Program-made: the position numbers and the translations under genes
In this document: one piece after another, positions 39,197-48,903 of the stretch
Position numbering within the stretch: position 1 is the stretch's first letter
Layout of the letters: the number at the start of each line of letters is the position of its first letter
DNA from: a bacterium
Lineage (GTDB): Bacteria > Chloroflexota > Dormibacteria > Aeolococcales > Bog-877
Assembly (NCBI GenBank): GCA_021795235.1
Contig: JAJYPP010000001.1
Location: 1 to 64,000, forward strand
DNA: 64,000 bases
Direction: 5' to 3'
Notes under the pieces: generated by a model
What the model saw: only the letters and a program-made list of their open reading frames with translations
Told to the model about the DNA's origin: nothing
Database searches by the model: none

Positions 39197-39489
39197 TGAA
39201 GAAGCGCCGCGCCGGCGGTCGCGGGGCTTCCCGACGTCGGGTCGCGTTGAGGTCGTATTGCTGTACGCCTCCTCACCAGCCGCACCCAGACCTCAGGAGA
39301 TCGGCCAGTCAGCTTTCGGATGCTCTCCAGCCCGGCGGGACCCCACTTGCTGGCGATCGAGCACGTGCGTCCGGACTCTATAGCGAAGGCCGCCGTAGAG
39401 ATCGCCCACGAACTTGTGCTCGAGTTTGGCCCGACTGTCGCCCGGAACCACTTCCAGGATTCGAGTTCAGCGTGGGGGCTCAGAGTCGA

Positions 39490-40263
39490 TCAGGGTCGCG
39501 ACGCTTGGAAGGTCCAGACATCGCTGCCGGCCACGGGGGCGGTGCCAGCGCGGTAGTCGGCGGTCACGGTGATGCTGATGAATCCAGCACCCACGAGCAT
39601 CTGCTCGAACTCACTCACGCTCCAGTGCTGGAGCCGAAAGAGCTGGAGTTCACTGGCGACTAGGGCCCCAGCATGCCATTTTTCGTAGCGGAGCCACCGC
39701 GTGGTCTGGTTGGCCACTGGGTCGTGCTCGATGTGCTGCGTCTGGAGCGTCCACACGAAGGGGCCAGCCCTCCAGTGCCGCATCGGCTCGGGCTCGGTCA
39801 CCAAGTGGGCCGGCGGCACGTCGACCAGGAGCCGGCCGGATGGTTGTAGGTTTTCGCGGAAGCTGGCGAGAGCTCGGGTAGTCGCGTCCCTCCCGTCGAG
39901 CAGCGTGATGGACCCGGTGGGGATGACCACAGCCGCGTAGGCGGCTGGTTGCACGAAGGTGGTCATGTCTGCCTGGTGGAGGACCGGGTGCAGGTTGTGC
40001 TCTTGGCAGTGGCGTCGGCACACATCGAGCATCTCGGGGGAGGTGTCGACGCCCTCCACGTCGAGGCCGGACTTGAGCAAGGGGATCAGGACCCGTCCAG
40101 TTCCAACCGCCGGTTCCAGAATCCGTCCGCTGACCCCGATCAGCTGGTTCAAGTAGTAGCTGACATCATCGCGGAGTTGGCCGATCGGCTTGTCCAGGTC
40201 GTAGACCTCGCTGCACAGCGTGCCGTAGTCCGAACTCAAACGCGACTCCTCCTTCTCGTACAT
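39490..40263 (-). CDS. Class I SAM-dependent methyltransferase
   Basis: GVSGRILEPAVGTGRVLIPLLKSGLDVEGVDTSPEMLDVCR. Confidence 0.88.
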   Translation of the reverse strand: MYEKEESRLSSDYGTLCSEVYDLDKPIGQLRDDVSYYLNQLIGVSGRILEPAVGTGRVLIPLLKSGLDVEGVDTSPEMLDVCRRHCQEHNLHPVLHQADMTTFVQPAAYAAVVIPTGSITLLDGRDATTRALASFRENLQPSGRLLVDVPPAHLVTEPEPMRHWRAGPFVWTLQTQHIEHDPVANQTTRWLRYEKWHAGALVASELQLFRLQHWSVSEFEQMLVGAGFISITVTADYRAGTAPVAGSDVWTFQASRP

Positions 40264-40518
40264 GTCGGTGGTCCGTGTCGGGCCCTGGTTGCACTGGGCG
40301 GTAGTCGCCGGAGAATCCGTCCCTGTTCGCCTGGGTAGGAGCATCCGCTGAGCAGGTGGCGGTGGCTGCTGACGCTGCGTAGCTCACCGTGGCAGCTACG
40401 ATCGATGGCGTTGCCTGCCGGGGCATGCCAAGAATCGTTACACCACCAATTTTTCAGTATTGTGCTGTATTGGAGCACGTGACTGCTGCAGGTGGGGGAC
40501 AGATTGTCCGGCTTTCAG

Positions 40519-40535
40519 GGCCCCTGCAAGGGGCC
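40519..40535. terminator. Short GC hairpin GGCCCCT-GCA-AGGGGCC next to tRNA remnant
   Basis: Perfect 7-bp arms; would lie 3' of the tRNA-like sequence on the minus strand. Confidence 0.45.
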
Positions 40536-40563
40536 TCAGTTCCCTCTCTTGATCTCAAAAGTG

Positions 40564-40609
40564 GAGGTGGTGCGCCCAGAGGGATTTGAACCCCCGCAAA
40601 CCCAGATCC
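40564..40609 (-). repeat. att-like direct repeat copy 1 (tRNA-Arg(ACG) 3' half)
   Basis: 46 bp identical to 44039-44084; minus strand GGATCTGGGTTTGCGGGGGTTCAAATCCCTCTGGGCGCACCACCTC; flanking CTAC gives anticodon loop CTACGGA. Confidence 0.85.
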
Positions 40610-41095
40610 GTAGCCTGGCGCTGCCCGTCGGACGTGGCCAGTGATCTCGGCAGCAGCGCCTGATATGTGGTTAGTGCTGCTTGACTGCGCTTGACACTGT
40701 TAGCGTGATGCAGCGTCGATAGTGCAACAGATCCAGTCCAAGACACGCGTGACTCTAGTTGAGAGAGGACCGAGGAGGAGCGAGAAGCTGCTGGCAAGGG
40801 GGATGGCTATGAGTTCCCTTTCTCCACGGTGCCGCAGGTATCAGCGCCCGTGGCGACCAGCCTGCCACCGGTCCCAGAACTAGTCGCGATAGACGCCGAG
40901 ATCGTGGAGCAGCCTGACCAGGGCGTGTGGCCAGAACGCGTGCCCCGGGGTGACAGTGGGCGCGGGATAGCTGGCCGTCGCGATTGAGCGTCTGAAGTTG
41001 CGGCGATCCGTCACCCCGAAGCTCGGTCCCGAACTACCGGAGCAGATTGACCGGTTCGCGGTACTTGAGGTCGGGAAGCGACCCGGACCGGAGGG

Positions 41096-41308
41096 TCAGA
41101 GCGTGACCAGTTTGAGATGGCGGGAGGCATCGCTTCTCAGCTCGTCGAGCGCCTCTGGATAGGTCTGGACGAGGTCACGCAGATTCGCCAGAGCCTCTTC
41201 CTGCGTCGCCCCCTGCGCGACAGTGCGCAGTTCGGCGGCGTGGGCGACCCATCCGCGCCCCGGCGCCTCGATCAGGGTCACCGCGACGGTCACGGGCTCA
41301 GCGAGCAT
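41096..41308 (-). CDS. HicB-like antitoxin, copy 1
   Basis: VTVAVTLIEAPGRGWVAHAAELRTVAQGATQEEALANLRDLVQTYPEALDELRSDASRHLKLVTL; paralogue at 49409-49621. Confidence 0.65.
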   Translation of the reverse strand: MLAEPVTVAVTLIEAPGRGWVAHAAELRTVAQGATQEEALANLRDLVQTYPEALDELRSDASRHLKLVTL

Positions 41309-41549
41309 GGTCAGTCCCCCGGTACAGGACCGCTACTTCGTCCGCCACGGAGTTTACGCACCGAGGACAGCCACCCGAACGCACAGTTGGGGCGGACGCT
41401 CAACGCACCCCGACGAGAGGCTGCACCCGGTCGGGCCTGGGTCGGACGACACCTTCGGCATTGCGTCCCGCCGGGACCCCGGCAGTGGCGCTCTAACATA
41501 CGCCGGCATCCGTCCCTGATCGCCCCCGTGGCGCGGATGGTCACCCCGG

Positions 41550-41720
41550 GACGTGGATCGCTGTCTGGGTGACGAGAGGATGTCCTGCCAGTGGCGGCGC
41601 CCGGGCACCGTTGGCGAAGCAGAGCTCGAGGGCCTCCTTTCAAGGTTGGCCAGGCTTTCCTCCACGGTCGGCCCCTGAGTGGTTAGCTCGACCTGGAGGC
41701 AGTGCGGTACGTACCTGTGG
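41550..41720 (-). pseudogene. HicB-like antitoxin with frameshift (decayed copy of 49849-50079)
   Basis: YVPHCLQVELTTQGPTVEESLANL then frame lost; nucleotide alignment to intact copy shows a 2-nt insertion (AACCTTGAAAGGAGG vs AACCTCAAGGAGG). Confidence 0.65.
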
Positions 41721-41731
41721 GAGAACCCGCT

Positions 41732-41938
41732 TCACAGCGCCTCGCGCAGCTCGTCGAGGGTCAGCCCGAACTCCGCCGCCACCTGCCGGAGCTGCACGGT
41801 CCCAAGTTCGCGGGCATCGTGGTAAGCGAAGGTACGCAGCTCCCCACCCTTGGCGAACCGCTTGTGAGAGCCGCGCTCTCGCACGATCACCCACCCACAG
41901 CGCTCAAGGGCCTTGACGACCTCCCGGGCTTTGGGCAC
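41732..41938 (-). CDS. hicA: HicA-type toxin
   Basis: ALERCGWVIVRERGSHKRFAKGGELRTFAYHDARELGTVQLRQVAAEFGLTLDELREAL; GTG start abuts preceding stop. Confidence 0.85.
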   Translation of the reverse strand: MPKAREVVKALERCGWVIVRERGSHKRFAKGGELRTFAYHDARELGTVQLRQVAAEFGLTLDELREAL

Positions 41939-42331
41939 TCAGGCGGAGACGTGATGAGGCGGTGCCCCAAGCCGCGCTGGAATGTAGATGCGCTCCATCC
42001 CGGCGGGAGGCGCAGACCCTTCTTCCCCTTGTAGAGTGAACGCGATGGCGTCACGGGCCTGGAGGACGGCAGCGGCCCTCGTCTTGTCACCTCCGACTAT
42101 GCCCAGGCTCGGCACGCGGAAGCCCCACCCGTCCGACTCGGGGTCGTGGACCAGCTCGACCTCGAAGTTGATCGAACGTCCCGAGGCCCGTCGGGGTTGG
42201 CCCGGGGCGTGGCGGAGCAGGGACAATGCAAGCTCCGACAAGCCGCGCAATAGCCCGACGCCCACGCTTGTCTCAGCCTCGGTCCTGGGCCGCCGCTCCC
42301 GTGGGGTTTGGAGCTGCACGCCTCGGCTCAT
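41939..42331 (-). CDS. hicB: HicB-type antitoxin
   Basis: INFEVELVHDPESDGWGFRVPSLGIVGGDKTRAAAVLQARDAIAFTLQGE; immediately upstream of hicA; N-terminal start uncertain. Confidence 0.7.
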   Translation of the reverse strand: MSRGVQLQTPRERRPRTEAETSVGVGLLRGLSELALSLLRHAPGQPRRASGRSINFEVELVHDPESDGWGFRVPSLGIVGGDKTRAAAVLQARDAIAFTLQGEEGSAPPAGMERIYIPARLGAPPHHVSA

Positions 42332-42704
42332 CGGTGTTCCTCCTGTCGGGCCGCTAGCCAGCCCTTACGGTTAGGTGAGTATCCCCCTTCTGGCAGGGTT
42401 GTGCGCCTTCCCCGTCACCCGAGAGAGCGGGGGCCAGACGAGGTGAAGTGGCCCTACCTGGACTTGACCCGTGACATAGGGTGGCGGTAGACGCGGCCGG
42501 CGGCGCGCGGAGCCATGGACGCCTCTACGGGCGATGGGAGTGGTGGGTGACGGTGGTTTGCCCTGAATTCATAGAGATGGGGCCGCGGTCGCTGGTGCCG
42601 GTCATCGGCTCCCCTGAGCAGGTCTGGAGTTGCAGCCAGGACCGGGGCACGCGGGCCTAGTGGCGCCCCCAGGCCGGGACGGTGATCGGCCTGGCCCCTG
42701 GCAC

Positions 42705-43016
42705 CTACGCCGACAATGACAGAGAGTCGGGCGTGACCTCGATGTGGAAGTTGATACCGAGTCCGCGAGATAGCTTGCTCAGGGTGCCGAACGTGGGTTC
42801 GTGCTCGCCGATCTCCAAGCGCGCTATCGCCGGCTGCGACATCTGGAGCCTCTTGCCGAGTTCGCGCTGTGAAAGCCCATGCTCTGCACGATAGGCGACC
42901 ACCTTCAGTGCCACGGCGCGAGCCAGAGCCGTGCGCTCCCACTCCCGGCGGAACTCGGAGTCCTCAAGATGCCCGGCAAGAACCTCGGCGGCTGTGGGCA
43001 TTTCGGAAAGCTTCAT
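42705..43016 (-). CDS. XRE-family antitoxin (HigA-like)
   Basis: AYRAEHGLSQRELGKRLQMSQPAIARLEIGEHEPTFGTLSKLSRGLGI HTH. Confidence 0.88.
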   Translation of the reverse strand: MKLSEMPTAAEVLAGHLEDSEFRREWERTALARAVALKVVAYRAEHGLSQRELGKRLQMSQPAIARLEIGEHEPTFGTLSKLSRGLGINFHIEVTPDSLSLSA

Positions 43017-43020
43017 CGGA

Positions 43021-43347
43021 CTACTCCTGTTCGATTTGGTTGAGGCGGGATTCGGCAAACCTGACCGCCTTCTGGAACCCCTGGGGATTGACCGCTGCCT
43101 CGGGCCCGATCGCCCCGACGACGAACTGGTCCCCGACCCGTCGGTAGAAGGCCCTCCAAAGGCTGCGCCCACCGCGCGGCCGGAGCTCGCGGACGGTGGA
43201 ACTCCGAACCGCACTCTGATGCGGGAAGCCGAGGGCATGGCCCGCGACCCGGAGCTTGTCAACTGCGTTCGTCATGGCGACCTGTTCTCGAGGGGGCAGC
43301 GCGTCCTCCTCGGCCTTTGCGTCGGGGTGATATCGGACATCCCACAT
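43021..43347 (-). CDS. RelE/HigB-like toxin
   Basis: MWDVRYHPDAKAEEDALPPREQVAMTNAVDKLR...VRELRPRGGRSLWRAFYRRVGDQFVVGAIG. Confidence 0.85.
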   Translation of the reverse strand: MWDVRYHPDAKAEEDALPPREQVAMTNAVDKLRVAGHALGFPHQSAVRSSTVRELRPRGGRSLWRAFYRRVGDQFVVGAIGPEAAVNPQGFQKAVRFAESRLNQIEQE

Positions 43348-43479
43348 GTGAAACCGATCTATATCATCCTTGTTATGTGCCCTGCAGTCAAGGGGCAGGC
43401 AAAGGTTGAGTCTCCCGTCGCGCGCCTCAGGAGCGCCGCTCAGTTCGGGCTCGGGGCCTTGTAGGGTGGTGCCGAATGG

Positions 43480-43770
43480 AGCGTCTCCGGACGAGCCTTC
43501 CCGGTGTATGTGAGGTGGCGGTAGATCCAGGCCCGGCTGACGGGGCGATGGCCTCGACTGTGAACTCGCTGGACTCATACATCTGCCGGGCAGAGGTCAC
43601 CTTGTCGGGGGACATCACCAGCGGCCGCCCGCCGTGGCGGTCCCGCGCCCTCGTCAGGCCGACCTGGGTGCGCTCCCGGATCGGCTCGCGCTCGAACTCG
43701 GCCAGGGCCCCGAAGAGGTGGAAGACCAGCTTGCCGCTTGAGGTGAGGGAGCAGCAGCCATGAAGTTCGT
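43480..43770 (-). pseudogene. Serine recombinase (resolvase) remnant
   Basis: SSGKLVFHLFGALAEFEREPIRERTQVGLTRARDRHGGRPLVMSPDKVTSARQMYESSEFTVEAIA; N-terminal catalytic domain disrupted. Confidence 0.75.
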
Positions 43771-44038
43771 CAGGTGTCCGAGGGCGCCGACGGTGGTCGC
43801 CGCCGTTGACGGGGAACTCAAGGCTGCTCCTGAAGGGTCGCCCTTGACCGGGTTGGGTTGCGCCGACGATGGTGAACCCCGCTGAGGCGGCAACCAGCGT
43901 CGGCACCGGGTCCTTCAGATGCGCCCAGTGATGCCGCGGGTGTCCGTGGGCGTCCGCCTGGAACTTACAAGTGGTCGCTGATGTTCACCTGTGACCGCGC
44001 TTGGCCGTTGGCGCTGTTCTTCCCAATTCATTTGAACT

Positions 44039-44084
44039 GAGGTGGTGCGCCCAGAGGGATTTGAACCCCCGCAAACCCAGATCC
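44039..44084 (-). repeat. att-like direct repeat copy 2 (tRNA-Arg 3' half)
   Basis: 46 bp identical to 40564-40609. Confidence 0.85.
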
Positions 44085-44690
44085 ATAGTTAGTGCCCCTG
44101 ATGGCAAGTCCTCAACCATCAAATTGCGAAGTGGCTAGGAGCACCAGATTGCGGCTCCGGCGTCCATAGCACCACCAGACCACTGCACCAAAGAATTGGG
44201 TGATGCAGCACCAGATTGTGTGCTAATAGGCGGCTGGCCGACCGGGCCGCTTGGCCACCAGGTGGAAGAGACGGCTCAGCTGCCGGTAAGGGTCTCGCCG
44301 GCTGGCCTCAAGCTCGACCGCAAGGAGGTCGGCGCTGGCGTCTTCGGCCGGGAGCTCATGACTCCAGTCGTCCAAGAACAGCCGTACACTGCACCAACCG
44401 GCCGGTTCGATGCGTCCGGTTGGTCAACCATGTGTCCCGTTCTGCCCAGCAGTGGGGTGCCGCTTGTCGAGCTTGGATGGCGGCCCAGTGGTCTCTGCGC
44501 AGACCCGCTCACTATCGGAGCGTCCGAACTTGGCCACGATCAGTAGTCTCGCCTCTCATTACAGAACCCAAACCAGAGTTCCCAACAGCGCTGGACTTAG
44601 TAGGGTTAGACTGAGAGTAGTCTCGACAGGACTCGGACCTGCGCGTCCCGGTTCCGAGGTTAGGCGCTGCATCGGTCAGCGTCGGCAAGA

Positions 44691-44792
44691 GGCCGGAGAC
44701 CACCGAGTGATCTCCGGCCAGGGCGGACTAGGGCTGGGCTCCGGCGGGGCTAGTTGTCAGACCATCCCGCCGGGCCAGCCCGCCGTTTTTTT
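44691..44792 (+). terminator. Tandem hairpins ending in a T7 run (strong intrinsic-terminator-like)
   Basis: GGCCGGAGA/TCTCCGGCC (44691-44719); GGGCTGG..CCGGCGGG / CCCGCCGG.CCAGCCC (44731-44781); TTTTTTT (44786-44792). Confidence 0.65.
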
Positions 44793-44814
44793 GAGCATGG
44801 TGCTCACCTCCTGC

Positions 44815-45321
44815 CTAGTCACGGCTGACTTCCTTCCCCTGACGAGGAAGATTGAGGAGATAGGGCTGAGACAGGTAGACATCATTCCAGTGGGTGCGAA
44901 CCCCGATCTGGCTGGGGTTGGTCGAAGTGCCCATCAACTGCGCCTCCGGAGGCGCAGTGAGACCCCACCCGTCCGCGTACCGGGTGAACCGTCTGTCACG
45001 GCTCAGGGTGCGCGGCACGGAGGCCCGCTTCACATGGAAACCGCGGGACATAAGCCGCACCCAGAGGTCGTCTACGAACATGTGTCTCGGCTCCTGGGTT
45101 AGGATCTGCTCAACTGCGGCGGGGATGCCGCGTGGCATCGGGGCGAACCCTGGCACCGAGCCGGGCGGTGCAACTCGGGTCTCCGTACGGGGCGGCGCGT
45201 ACTTCCGCTCTAATCCCGAGATCAGGGCGCCTAGCCGAGCCAGCGCGTCAGCGGTCGCTGCATATGCGGCTTGAGCCGCTCGCAGATCCTCTGCCAGTTG
45301 CCGTGGTGAGTCTGATGCCAT
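44815..45321 (-). CDS. HARE-HTH-like hypothetical protein (coiled coil + winged helix)
   Basis: IPAAVEQILTQEPRHMFVDDLWVRLMSRGFHVKRASVPRTLSRDRRFTRYADGWGL; similar layout to 55795-56199. Confidence 0.65.
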   Translation of the reverse strand: MASDSPRQLAEDLRAAQAAYAATADALARLGALISGLERKYAPPRTETRVAPPGSVPGFAPMPRGIPAAVEQILTQEPRHMFVDDLWVRLMSRGFHVKRASVPRTLSRDRRFTRYADGWGLTAPPEAQLMGTSTNPSQIGVRTHWNDVYLSQPYLLNLPRQGKEVSRD

Positions 45322-46232
45322 TACTCGGATGAGTGTACCAGGTTCGTCGGCAGCCTGTCTACGTTGTCCTAGGTGGCCGGGCGAGGCTACGCCGGAGCCG
45401 ACTTGTCAAGCATCGTGACGATCAAATTGAGCCACTACCTTCAAGGTAGCGAGCCAAATGCTGATCGGAGATGATCGCCATGAGGGTGACGGCGGGCTGC
45501 TCAAGGGGCATGGAGAGAGCCTGAAGTAACCGGGTCGGTCGGGGTCGTCGCAGGTCATGACCACGGGGTGGTTGGATATCGGGTCGACCAGTTGATGTGG
45601 CAGGTGTCCGCCTCCGTTCGCCTGCGTAGGGGTATCCGTTGGGGTAATGGCGGCCGAGCTGACACCATGCGTAGCTCCCAGCGTCATCTCAGGGCTGCTC
45701 TGCAGTCCGCGGCGAAGGCCGGGCACTCAGTCCGTCGGAGCATGCGCCGGCCAGGGTGTCGACTTGGTGTCCGGCGGATGACCCCCGGCACCCCAGCGGT
45801 CGGCCCACCCAGCCAAGACTTATCAGATGCGCTCATGGGAGCCGTGCGTCTGCGCGCAACCTGCTGGAACTCGTCAGCAGCCGCACTCGTCGCCATTTAG
45901 GGGCATGGAAGTCACGACTGGGATCACAGATGCGGCCGGTGTGGGTGGGGGGTGGCAGCTTTCCTGAGGGGTCACAACCTTACTGAGTCGGCACGTTGGG
46001 GAGTCCGGCTCCGTGTCAGACCGCTGAGGCAAGTGCTACAGGTCGAGGCCTTGGAGCCCCTGTCGGACGGCCCCGCCACCACAACGGCCAAGCAGCAGGG
46101 CGGATCTGTCCACGAGCCCGAGGTGAGCCACCACGCCGGCAAGCTGGAAGACGGCGGAAGAGCTAACGTGGTTATGATGTTGACCTCGGAGGTAGTTGGA
46201 TCCTCGGGTCCCATGCGGAAGTTGGAGCGACC

Positions 46233-47882
46233 GTGACCGCTCTCAAGGATCCTCTGGCGGCCAGGAAGCAGACCGAATCATGCTGGTGCGGTTCAGGTAA
46301 GCAGTATGGGAGCTGCCACGGTTGCCTGAACCAGGACAGCCCTCCTGGCGCTCCAGTGCCAGAGGACGATGACAAGCGTGTCTGGCTGTCACCGACCAGG
46401 ACGATGTCGCCAGAACTCCGAGAACACCTGAGCCAACAACTGTGCGGCATGTCAATCACGCTGCCGGGTCGCTCCGAGACTATCACTCGGCAGAGAGTCG
46501 TCAACTTGCACCTGGCCTTGGCCAGCGCTAAGCCGGCAGTTGATCCTCATGATCTCGCAACTATTGGGCTGAGACGGCTTGAGATGCTGGAACTGCTCGG
46601 TCTGAGCAAGCCCGATCGGCTGGAGGCTCGAATCCGCGAGCTGTCCGCGTCGGACCTGACAGATCTGCGGTACGGAGTAGTCGACCTCGCCAAGGTCACG
46701 ATCGATCGATTGCTGCATCAGGCCAGTCTGGATCCAGTGCCTACTGTGCTCTGGAACTCGAACTCCGAAGGGGCCCTGGGCACGATCGCTTCGACCATGT
46801 TGTGGGCGGATCACTACTTGATTGAGGACCAACTGCTCAATGCGCTTATGGACGATCAGCCATTTCTACCGGAACTCGCTGGGGCCATCCGCTATCTGCT
46901 TTCAAATGCTCCCTTGATCGAAACCGGTCTTCTAGTACCGATTCCCGTAGCGGCGGCTCGGGAGCTCGCCGCGACCGACATTGAGTCGGCGATTACCCAG
47001 GACCTTCGCGAGCGGAAGTTAATCCGTTGGACCCGCGATCAGGTTCGCCTGGTCGAGGGTCCAACGGCGCGCCAGGTGCTCTTCTTCGAGGCTCGGGACC
47101 ACGATGGACCGGAGCAGTTCTTCTTCAAGGCCGGCTTTCTCCGCGGGACGGAAGTCCCACTACCGGGTGGGGGCGGACGTGTCCTCTCTCGCCTCCTGGG
47201 CCCGTACGACCCGAATGAGAACTATCGACCGTGGATCCAGCAGAGTCGCCGCTCGGTGGCTCTCGACCTGCTCAACGAGATGAACACTGACTTGGCAATC
47301 GCAAGTGCGTTCGGTGGGCGGGTAGTCGCCCGGTCTCCCTTCCAAGCACGGCTGCTGCAACGCAAAGGCGCTCTGACGGTGACTGGCGCGCAGGCTCTCA
47401 GTTGGGCCGAAGTGCCCGCGATCTTGCCCCGGGACGCGCGTGACCTTGCCCGAGTCATCCGGAAGCATGACGCCGTGGAAGCCCTGCGGGCTACCGTTAG
47501 AAGTGCCATCCCCGAAGCTGGTGAGTTCACACCTGAACAGGGGGCCTTGCTCGCCGCCGAGTGCGTGCAGCGGGTTCAGGAGGACGTTGAGCGTCTTCGG
47601 CGAGACATCGGGCGCGACAGGATCCTGCACCTCGCTGAGTTCGTGATCGGCCTGCTGGCGTTTGGGCGGGCCCCGGCAGTCACCGGTTTGCTGGGGCCCG
47701 CCGCAGGGTTGGCCGTCAACTTCGGTCACTACCAGATCAACCAAGTCGCACGGCGGCGGTCTGGGGCGTACGCCGCGATGATCGGCGGAGGACTAGTCCC
47801 GCCTCGAGCCAACCCAGACCGCGGGGACCCGTCGGCCTATCAGCAGATGCGGATCAATCGGACGACCGCCATCCGACGGTGA
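46233..47882 (+). CDS. SEC-C motif protein of unknown function (549 aa)
   Basis: N-terminal CWCGSGKQYGSCH fits CxCx8CH; remainder not recognised. Confidence 0.75.
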   Translation: MTALKDPLAARKQTESCWCGSGKQYGSCHGCLNQDSPPGAPVPEDDDKRVWLSPTRTMSPELREHLSQQLCGMSITLPGRSETITRQRVVNLHLALASAKPAVDPHDLATIGLRRLEMLELLGLSKPDRLEARIRELSASDLTDLRYGVVDLAKVTIDRLLHQASLDPVPTVLWNSNSEGALGTIASTMLWADHYLIEDQLLNALMDDQPFLPELAGAIRYLLSNAPLIETGLLVPIPVAAARELAATDIESAITQDLRERKLIRWTRDQVRLVEGPTARQVLFFEARDHDGPEQFFFKAGFLRGTEVPLPGGGGRVLSRLLGPYDPNENYRPWIQQSRRSVALDLLNEMNTDLAIASAFGGRVVARSPFQARLLQRKGALTVTGAQALSWAEVPAILPRDARDLARVIRKHDAVEALRATVRSAIPEAGEFTPEQGALLAAECVQRVQEDVERLRRDIGRDRILHLAEFVIGLLAFGRAPAVTGLLGPAAGLAVNFGHYQINQVARRRSGAYAAMIGGGLVPPRANPDRGDPSAYQQMRINRTTAIRR

Positions 47883-48240
47883 TTGGGAGTAGCTGTCGAG
47901 GCGGTCAACAGGCCGCGGGCTGGCGGCGGGGAGGAGGGCTGTCAGTGGTTCGGACCATCAGCTCCGAAAGAAGTACACGCGAGCTCGAAGGGGGAACGAG
48001 AGGCGAGATGGGACCGCCGACATCGGGTTTTTCAGATGCACCCAGGGGTGCCGCTGACGTCCGTCAGCGTCCGCGTGGAACTCAGGAGTGGCCGCCATTG
48101 ACCGCCTCTGTTCGCCACTAGTTGTTGGCGTTGTGGCCAAAACTGTGGTCAACACCCCGCGCTTCCGGCGGCTCAGGCCCGTGAACGGCGGGGGCTGGGA
48201 TCGAGTACTCTCATGGCCATGATAACTGTGGTGATGTTCC

Positions 48241-48903
48241 GTGCCCGCCCGGCGGCGGACCGCGCGCGACGACCGGCGGCGGAGTCTCAGTCAGAACTTC
48301 CTACATCCGGATTGGGCTGAGCGCGTAGTCGAGTCCGCCGACGTTCACTCCGGGCAGTTGGTCCTTGAGGTCGGGGCAGGGTCTGGAGTCATGACCTTGG
48401 CGCTCGCGCGACGTCAGGTGCGGGTGATCGCACTTGAGTTGGATCCGGTGTGGGCTCGGAAGTTGGCCGGCGTGGTCCGTGGTAGTGGCTTCAGTCAAGT
48501 GCGGGTGGTGCGCGCAGACGCGCTGACATTCCCCCTCCCCTCGCGGCCCTTCAGGGTGGTGGGCAACCCGCCCTTCGGGGCGACCACGGCAAGCCTTCGG
48601 CGCCTGCTGGAAGACCCTCGGGTCCCAATGCAGCGAGCGGACCTGATTGTTGAGTGGGAGGTCGCGCGGAAGCGCTCATCCGTACCGCCCGACACGCTGC
48701 TTGGCACGATCTGGGCCCCTTGGTGGGAGTTCGAGCTGGGCGAGAAGATCCCGTCCACCGCCTTCAGGCCGGTGCCGAGGGCCGCGGCGTGCCATCTGGT
48801 CATCAGGCGGCGGACTCCGCCGCTGCTCCCCCTTTCAGTCGCGGCCGCCTACGGCGCATTCGTCCGTACTTGGTGGATGAGGCGGCGAGACCCTGGGGAA
48901 TAA
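48241..48903 (+). CDS. Erm-like 23S rRNA (adenine-N6) methyltransferase
   Basis: RRSLSQNFLHPDWAERVV; VLEVGAGSGVMTLALARRQVRVIALELDP; VVGNPPFGATT (NPPF). Confidence 0.85.
   Translation: MPARRRTARDDRRRSLSQNFLHPDWAERVVESADVHSGQLVLEVGAGSGVMTLALARRQVRVIALELDPVWARKLAGVVRGSGFSQVRVVRADALTFPLPSRPFRVVGNPPFGATTASLRRLLEDPRVPMQRADLIVEWEVARKRSSVPPDTLLGTIWAPWWEFELGEKIPSTAFRPVPRAAACHLVIRRRTPPLLPLSVAAAYGAFVRTWWMRRRDPGE

Noticed and set aside
40555-40797. 80-aa ORF ending LGLRGFKSLWAHHLHF
   Set aside because: Typical translation through tRNA 3' sequence (the att repeat); not a protein
43427-43906. Resolvase considered as the active integrase of the cassette
   Set aside because: Catalytic N-terminal domain is missing or frameshifted, and tRNA-type att sites are usually used by tyrosine integrases
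44139-44216. Repeated AGCACCAGATTG considered as start of a CRISPR-like array
   Set aside because: Only two copies, unequal flanks, no spacer regularity; tRNA-like origin more likely
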